From Hormiphora californensis (taxonomy: Eukaryota; Ctenophora; Tentaculata; Cydippida; Pleurobrachiidae): a DNA stretch of 64,000 nucleotides. How positions within the stretch are numbered: the first letter of the stretch is position 1; each line of letters begins with the position of its first letter. Location of the stretch: positions 7,657,298 to 7,721,297 of the forward strand of contig CM035353.1 in the NCBI GenBank assembly GCA_020137815.1. The letters are read 5' to 3'. The notes below the pieces were generated by a model that searched no databases, was not told where the DNA came from, and saw nothing but the letters and a program-made list of their open reading frames with translations. Below are positions 58,751-64,000 of this stretch, piece after piece. A program made the translations under genes and the position numbers.

Positions 58751-59962
58751 ATGGGGTGCTGTTATTCCAAGGAACGAATTGCCCCAGCACCTCTTGCTAC
58801 TATACCTCTCCAACCTCTAACATCTCTCAAACCTACCTCTACTACCTTTGCTACACCTCTCCAACCTCTAACATCTCTCAAACCTACCTCTGCTACATCT
58901 ACTGATGGCACCGCAACTAACCCTTCACTGGCGGGGACCAGTGGAACCCCTCAATACACACCAGACACCCCTGTCTGTCCTACTGAACATCCTCTTCAGC
59001 CAACTACAGAATTAGCTGAGAATTATGGGAATAAATCTAACATCCCACCTTTCAAGACACCACCATCAACCAAACTAAACAAGATACAGCCACTCTCGAA
59101 ACTATCCCAAACTAACACCCAACTCTCTAAACACGTCCAAACCAACATTCTTCTAACACTCTACAAGAGCACCCAAACTAACAACCTACCCCGGCAACCC
59201 CATCCTCCAAAGAAGATTTCAGAAGTGAGGATGTTTGTAAACCTTGCTAACCCTTCCAATAAAGAGTTACAAAAAAGGAGTCAGATAATGAGATATGGGT
59301 ATCCCACAACAAACAACCTTTTCCAGTATGAAGGTCACATCCTAGCTTACAGCAACTTCTTCAAGTGTCCCCTGTGGGTGTGTGAGAGGATTACTAAGGC
59401 GAACCTGGGTAATAAGAGAGTTGACAGAAAGACACACAGTAACAGGAATAGTTTTGTAGAAGTCGATGAGTTGGAGGATTTCTCATCTGACAACTCTGAT
59501 TTCTCAGAGTCAGGGTTCGATAGAGGTCACATGGCGGCTGCAGGAAACCATCAACACTCCATGAGATCTTATAGTGATACATTCAAACTAACTAACGTGT
59601 GTCCCCAGTCACCAGACCTTAATAGGAGACTTTGGAATGAGTTAGAGGGTCAGATAAGGAGCATTGTTTGGGATTACGATGTTGTCCATGTTCTAACAGG
59701 ACCTTTGTTTGCTGCGGTTAATGATAAGAAGGCTAACTTGGTAGTAAGGAGGATTGGACAGAACAGGGTCTCTGTACCAACACACTTCTTTAAGGTGTAC
59801 TGCTGGAATCAGAATGGAGGGATGAGACTAGATTCTTATATAATGCCCAATAGATGCGGGCTGAAGGGGACCCTTAGTAATTATATAGTACACTTTAGTG
59901 AAGTGGAGAGAAAGGCTGGGTTTAGAGTTTTTAGTTTGCTAAATCGTAAAAACACCAGCTAA
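58751..59962 (+). CDS. MGCC-type EndoG-like nuclease, copy 3, long Ser/Thr/Pro linker (403 aa)
   Basis: Starts MGCCYSKE, again fitting dual acylation. Residues 10–165 are a Thr/Ser/Pro/Asn-rich linker with a tandem duplication (PLQPLTSLKPTS twice) and a degenerate QTN-containing repeat. The nuclease domain has FDRGHMAAAGNH, LTNVCPQ, DLNRRLWNELE and PTHFFKVYCW, all key residues intact. An acidic insert (VDELEDFSSDNSDFSESG) precedes DRGH. Intronless. The linker could hold the catalytic domain away from the membrane (inference). Confidence 0.88.
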   Translation: MGCCYSKERIAPAPLATIPLQPLTSLKPTSTTFATPLQPLTSLKPTSATSTDGTATNPSLAGTSGTPQYTPDTPVCPTEHPLQPTTELAENYGNKSNIPPFKTPPSTKLNKIQPLSKLSQTNTQLSKHVQTNILLTLYKSTQTNNLPRQPHPPKKISEVRMFVNLANPSNKELQKRSQIMRYGYPTTNNLFQYEGHILAYSNFFKCPLWVCERITKANLGNKRVDRKTHSNRNSFVEVDELEDFSSDNSDFSESGFDRGHMAAAGNHQHSMRSYSDTFKLTNVCPQSPDLNRRLWNELEGQIRSIVWDYDVVHVLTGPLFAAVNDKKANLVVRRIGQNRVSVPTHFFKVYCWNQNGGMRLDSYIMPNRCGLKGTLSNYIVHFSEVERKAGFRVFSLLNRKNTS

Positions 59963-60277
59963 TTTCAGATTTAAACCGCTTTATATTCTTTTACATGTTG
60001 TACATAATTAGATAACCAGAGATATAAATCAGATAATTTATTGAACGGGTAGTATCCATTGTACAGAGTGTGATAATGTATATTTTGAAGCAGCTATTGA
60101 AATCAACATGTGTAAATAACAAACCTAATTGATTGTTTATCTTTTGTACATATATATCTTTATTCTTCATACAAATTAAAAACAACGGAAGTTTTTAAGG
60201 TCTTTATTCTTCTGCATGTTGTACAGTTTATTATAGACTTGTTAGAACTGTGTGTTATCCCCATTTGTTATATCCCT
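59963..60277. other. Intergenic, AT-rich
   Basis: 3' flank of nuclease copy 3 with ATATAT and AATAAA-like signals; no gene seen. Confidence 0.5.
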
Positions 60278-60700
60278 GTAATCCCACTCCCTCTCTCCCA
60301 GCCCTAATCCCACTCCCTCTCTCCCAGTCCCTAATCCCAGCCTCTAATCCCACTCCCTCTCTCCCAGCCCCTAATCCCACTCCCTCTCTCCCAGCCCCTA
60401 ATCCCACTCCCTCTCTCCCAGCCCCTAATCCCACTCCCTCTCTCCCAGCCCCTAATCCCACTCCCTCTCTCCCAGCCCCTAATCCCACTCCCTCTCTCCC
60501 AGCCCCTAATCCCACTCCCTCTCTCCCACCCCCTAATCCCACTCCCTCTCTACCACCCTCTAATCCCACTCCCTCTCTCTCTCCCACCCCCTAATCCCAC
60601 TCCCTCTCTCCCATCCCCTAATCCCACTCCCTCTCTCTCCCATCCCCTAATCCCACTCCCCCTCTCTCCCACCCCCTAATCCCACTCTCTCCCAGCCCCC
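60278..60700 (+). repeat. 27-bp minisatellite with acceptor-like units upstream of nuclease copy 4
   Basis: About 15 copies of TAATCCCACTCCCTCTCTCC plus CAGCCCC. Each unit has a pyrimidine tract ending CCCAG, a good 3' splice site. The last copy lies 20 bases before the ATG, so a 5'-UTR intron could end at any of them. Confidence 0.9.
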
Positions 60701-60711
60701 AGTATGTTACA

Positions 60712-61509
60712 ATGGGTTGCTGCTACTCCTCTCAACTACCCTCTACAGGTGACCTGGAACACAATGCAATACACGTGAAAATACAGGGTAGTAAAAGACA
60801 AGTTACAATTCAACTTATAGAACAGAGATACCAGATAATGAGATATGGGTATCCCACAACAGACAACCTTTTCCAGTATGAAGGTCACATCCTAGCTTAC
60901 AGCAACTTCTTCAAGTGCCCCCTGTGGGTGTGCGAGAGGGTCACCAAGGCTAACCTCCGTAACAAGCGTGTTGACAGGACTGATAAGGAAGACAAGTTTG
61001 AGAGAGTGTGTCTGCTACCTAACTACTTCTCATCAGACAACCCCGACTATAGAGGGTATGATAGGGGTCACATGGCAGCTGCAGGCAACCATCAACACTC
61101 CCCTACCTCCCATGCTGACACCTTCCAGCTCAACAACATCTGTCCCCAGAGTGGGGAACTTAACAGGGGGCTGTGGAACGATCTAGAGAAGTATGCTAGG
61201 GATGTGGCCTGGCAGAGAGGGGAGTGCCACATCCTGACTGGACCTCTCTTTCTCGCTCCTGAGGCTGGGTATTTTAGGACTGAGAAGAGTGAAGACAAGC
61301 TAGTTATACGGAGAATAGGGAACAGTGGTGTTGCACTACCATCTCACTTCTTTAAAGTTATCCTGCCTCCTATTGGGAAGGCACAGTGTTACATCCTACC
61401 CAATAGAGATGGGTTGAAAGGCTCTATAGAGCAGTTCCAGGTACCGTTACAGGAGGTGGAGAAGAAGGCAGCGTTCAGGGTGTTCCACAGACGGGAGGGC
61501 CGTGTGTAG
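60712..61509 (+). CDS. MGCC-type EndoG-like nuclease, copy 4 (265 aa)
   Basis: MGCCYSSQ start fits myristoylation/palmitoylation. A short linker (about 30 aa) is followed by the full nuclease fold: YDRGHMAAAGNH, LNNICPQ, ELNRGLWNDLE, ILTGPLF, PSHFFKV. All catalytic residues are present. A stretch of about 90 bp near the domain start is almost identical in DNA to copies 1 and 3, unlike the rest of the gene. Intronless. Confidence 0.88.
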   Translation: MGCCYSSQLPSTGDLEHNAIHVKIQGSKRQVTIQLIEQRYQIMRYGYPTTDNLFQYEGHILAYSNFFKCPLWVCERVTKANLRNKRVDRTDKEDKFERVCLLPNYFSSDNPDYRGYDRGHMAAAGNHQHSPTSHADTFQLNNICPQSGELNRGLWNDLEKYARDVAWQRGECHILTGPLFLAPEAGYFRTEKSEDKLVIRRIGNSGVALPSHFFKVILPPIGKAQCYILPNRDGLKGSIEQFQVPLQEVEKKAAFRVFHRREGRV

Positions 61510-61543
61510 TCAATAACGGGGGGTATACTGTGTATATACTAAC

Positions 61544-61652
61544 TAGGAATCGACCGAATCAGGAAATACTGGTCCCTGATTGGCTGATAACCAGTCACGT
61601 GACCTAAATAACGAGTTCTGATTGGTTGTTTACTTAATCCAGTCGGTTCCTG
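61544..61652. mobile_element. hAT-type MITE, 109 bp, between nuclease genes
   Basis: Family copy with slightly changed ends (TAGGAATCG). No 8-bp duplication; instead a 24-bp direct repeat (GGTATAC…TGTATATACTAACTA) flanks it on both sides. Confidence 0.85.
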
Positions 61653-61959
61653 GTATACAATGTATATACTAACTATCTTAACCACTATAATGTTGACTTA
61701 ACCACTATAATGTTGTTGACTTAACCACTATGCTGTCAACTAAGTTGACTAGTGTGTATTATGAATGTATTATGAATGAGATACTTCACAGATATAATGT
61801 TTTTATACTAGGTATTGATTTGGGCATGACTATTTTTATATCGCTAATGGATTGTAAATGTTAACCTTTCTTTTATTGAAACTAACTGCAATAGTTATCT
61901 CTCTCTACCCTCTCTACTCTTTCCCTTGTAACAATAACCCCGTGTCTCCCTGATATAGG
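61653..61959. other. Intergenic upstream of ENDOG
   Basis: Contains a short tandem motif (TTAACCACTATAATGTTG, about 61,678–61,735) and a pyrimidine tract ending GATATAG just before the ENDOG ATG. No gene seen. Confidence 0.5.
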
Positions 61960-62949
61960 ATGATGTTTCAAGGAATGTTAAGAAAGGCGAAACGAGCTCT
62001 AGCAGCAGCAACTGCTGGAATAGTGGCCCACTCTATAATATATGACACCCCAGCTCCAGATCTCTCCACCTCTATCCTCCCATCTCCCTCCACATCTCCA
62101 TCCACTCTAGCACATCTGCTCAATGCCATCCATATATCTGCCCAGGCTAAGTCAGCACCATCCCCATCTGAAAATGTTGTCCCTAGCCTAGAACACAGAC
62201 TCTGGAAACGTAACGAAGTTATGAAGTTTGGGTACCCCACCCTGGACAACGTTACTCAGTATGAAGATCACGTTCTGGCCTACTCTAACTTCCATCGCTC
62301 CCCCCTGTGGGTCTGTGAGCATCTGACAGAGCACAATATCAACATCAACGCAGATAGTTCGGGGGATAGGAGCAACTCTAAATTCACAACCGTCCCCACC
62401 GTTCACCCCTTCTTTGCAGCAACTAACAAGGATTATTTAAACAGTGGGTTTGATCGGGGCCACATGGCGGCTGCAGCTAACCACCGATACAGCCAGGCCG
62501 CCATGAATGATACCTTCTATCTGGACAACATATGTCCCCAGACCGGGAAGGGACTAAACAGATCCAAATGGAATGATCTTGAGAAGAGAGCACGGGCACT
62601 AGCCAGGAAACACGGGTCTGTTCACGTGTTAACGGGGCCGTTATATCTACCTACTGTAACTAACGGGGAGAAGTTCATTAAGATGCAGCTGATAGGAAAC
62701 AACAATATAACTGTACCTACCCACTTCTTTAAAGTATTGCTAGTGACTGAGAGGGGTGGTAATGGTTACCAGATGGAGTGTTATGTGATGCCTAATGAGC
62801 CGATACGAGATGACCTCCCTATAACCTCATTCCTGGTACCCAAGACTGCTATTGAGAAAGGTGCTGGGTTCTTTGTCTTCGAGTTTGTGGCTGACAGTCA
62901 GCTAAGGAAGATTAATGGTATTGATAACCCAGACTTTATAGGTCGGTAA
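61960..62949 (+). CDS. ENDOG: Endonuclease G, mitochondrial-type N-terminus (329 aa)
   Basis: EndoG cleaves DNA and RNA; it resides in the mitochondrial intermembrane space and can act in apoptosis and mtDNA turnover. The N-terminus MMFQGMLRKAKRALAAATAG is basic and amphipathic with a hydrophobic stretch, as expected for a presequence/anchor, unlike its MGCC neighbours. Nuclease motifs: FDRGHMAAAANHRYSQ, DTFYLDNICPQ, GLNRSKWNDLE, VLTGPLYLP, VPTHFFKVLL, MECYVMPN. These match the family best of the five; human ENDOG is 297 aa. Intronless, so the cluster may have grown from an intronless ENDOG or a retrocopy. It lies 3' of the array. Confidence 0.92.
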   Translation: MMFQGMLRKAKRALAAATAGIVAHSIIYDTPAPDLSTSILPSPSTSPSTLAHLLNAIHISAQAKSAPSPSENVVPSLEHRLWKRNEVMKFGYPTLDNVTQYEDHVLAYSNFHRSPLWVCEHLTEHNININADSSGDRSNSKFTTVPTVHPFFAATNKDYLNSGFDRGHMAAAANHRYSQAAMNDTFYLDNICPQTGKGLNRSKWNDLEKRARALARKHGSVHVLTGPLYLPTVTNGEKFIKMQLIGNNNITVPTHFFKVLLVTERGGNGYQMECYVMPNEPIRDDLPITSFLVPKTAIEKGAGFFVFEFVADSQLRKINGIDNPDFIGR

Positions 62950-63283
62950 GAATATATTGTGTTAAATATTATGTGTTCTAACATGTTAGATATAACTAGA
63001 TTGATTGTTCCAGGTTTCACATGCCACACTAGTGATTACAGGTGCAGCTTATCTTTCTTCAGGGTCTCGTATCATGCAATCTAGAGCACAGTCTTGTCTC
63101 ATAGCCTTTCAGCTTGTTGGTCGTAGTAATTTATTAGCGCTTATAGTTTTACAAATTGTATCTGATTTTTATGTTTTTTAAGACATCTTTTAACAGCTGT
63201 TGTTAATCTGCGTATAATATCACACTGTGTGTGCTTGTCAGTGATAATGTGGAACTAATTACCCCGGCACTATTTAGTAACAG
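62950..63283. other. Intergenic between ENDOG and ILRUN
   Basis: No repeat or gene seen. The putative ILRUN promoter should lie here. Confidence 0.4.
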
Positions 63284-63379
63284 ATGACAATGGAGGTTGA
63301 CCTAGACAGGGAATTAATGAATGGGTTCAAGACCATGAATACAACTGACAAGGACGTCCTAATCACTGAGTTCCTACGG
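63284..63379 (+). CDS. ILRUN: ILRUN (C6orf106-like), first coding exon only
   Basis: Exon of 32 codons ending in a consensus donor (CGG|GTACGT). VDLDRELMNGF and TTDKDVLITEFLR closely follow the vertebrate ILRUN start (VDLDPELMQKF, TTDKDVLISEFQR), part of its UBA-like domain. ILRUN is an NBR1-like-domain protein that restrains p300/IRF3-dependent antiviral and cytokine transcription in mammals. The remaining exons are beyond the window. Confidence 0.85.
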
Positions 63380-63436
63380 GTACGTACAGCACCTATCTAT
63401 AGTGTTATGTGTTTATAATGGACTCTTCCAGTGATA

Positions 63437-64000
63437 TCCCTCCTTATATAGGATTGTATCTCCCTTCATACACCTCCCTTCCCTCCTCAGGTGCTTTGTA
63501 TCTCCCTTCATACACCTCCCTTCCCACCTCAGGTGCTTTGTATCTCCCTTCATACACCTCCCTTCCCACCTCAGGTGCTTTGTATCTCCCTTCATACACC
63601 TCCCTTCCCACCTCAGGTGCTTTGTATCTCCCTTCATACACCTCCCTTCCCACCTCAGGTGCTTTGTATCTCCCTTCATACACCTCCCTTCCCACCTCAG
63701 GTGCTTTGTATCTCCCTTCATACACCTCCCTTCCCACCTCAGGTGCTTTGTATCTCCCTTCATACACCTCCCTTCCCACCTCAGGTGCTTTGTATCTCCC
63801 TTCATACACCTCCCTTCCCACCTCAGGTGCTTTGTATCTCCCTTCATACACCTCCCTTCCCACCTCAGGTGCTTTGTATCTCCCTTCATACACCTCCCTT
63901 CCCTCCTCAGGTGCTTTGTATCTCCCTTCATACACCTCCCTTCCCACCTTATATAGGATTGTATCTCCCTTCATACACCTCCCTTCCCACCTCAGGTGCT
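63437..64000 (+). repeat. 42-bp minisatellite in ILRUN intron 1
   Basis: About 13 units built on GGTGCTTTGTATCTCCCTTC then ATACACCTCCCTTCCCACCTCA. Each has a pyrimidine tract ending CACCTCAG|GTGC, i.e. an acceptor directly followed by a donor-like GT. A variant with TATATAGGATT occurs at both ends. The array runs off the window. Confidence 0.92.

Noticed and set aside
60250-60594. Pro/Asn/Ser-rich or Gly-rich ORFs
   Set aside because: Translations of the 27-bp minisatellite upstream of a nuclease gene.
63413-63974. 172–176-aa repeat ORFs on the minus strand
   Set aside because: Translations of the 42-bp minisatellite; 42 is a multiple of three, so frames stay open by chance.

Overview
The window is animal nuclear DNA. 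Most genes are split into many short exons with GT–AG introns, and the recognisable proteins are metazoan: a bifunctional peptide-amidating enzyme (PAM), CCAR1, DUS3L, U1-70K, a CD225/dispanin protein, ILRUN and endonuclease G. Intergenic space is small, GC is moderate, and microsatellites, minisatellites and short non-autonomous DNA transposons are abundant. This suggests an invertebrate with a compact genome, but the species cannot be fixed from the sequence. There are no prokaryotic operons, CRISPR arrays or rRNA genes.

Layout. 1–1.3 kb: a 21-bp minisatellite and a foldback transposon. 1.27–14.7 kb (+): a long coiled-coil gene of about 29 exons, 5' end not seen. A separate four-exon gene (480 aa) lies antisense in one of its introns at 10.6–12.6 kb. 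15.3–16.9 kb: a 1,564-bp palindromic mariner-type element. 17.5–18.7 kb (+): intronless SNRNP70 with a one-base frameshift. 18.8–20.3 kb: about 45 copies of a 33-bp repeat. 20.3–30.5 kb (+): CCAR1, 21 exons adding up to 933 codons. 31.4–45.7 kb (−): a peptide-amidation cluster of bifunctional PAM, intronless DUS3L, a PHM-like protein that has lost every copper ligand, and a PHM-only membrane enzyme. 46.9–47.6 kb (+): a CD225/dispanin gene. 48–53 kb: retroelement remains, including a reverse transcriptase between inverted repeats. 53.0–63.0 kb (+): five intronless DNA/RNA non-specific endonucleases of the EndoG type, interrupted by a CR1/L2-like LINE. 63.3 kb to the end (+): first coding exon of ILRUN and a 42-bp minisatellite.

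The strongest novelty candidate is the nuclease array. One member looks like ordinary mitochondrial ENDOG. The other four begin with MGCCxS, a textbook N-myristoylation plus palmitoylation signal, in place of a mitochondrial presequence. This looks like duplication of ENDOG followed by relocation to the cytoplasmic face of a membrane.

A second theme is the behaviour of repeats at splice sites. Several minisatellites have units that each carry a copy of the adjacent 5' or 3' splice site plus flanking exon sequence. Two 109-bp hAT-type MITEs have target-site duplications that are exactly the first eight bases of an intron. Exon joins were made by hand from GT/AG sites and reading phase. CCAR1, PAM, both PHM paralogs and the nested gene all close in frame, which supports those models.
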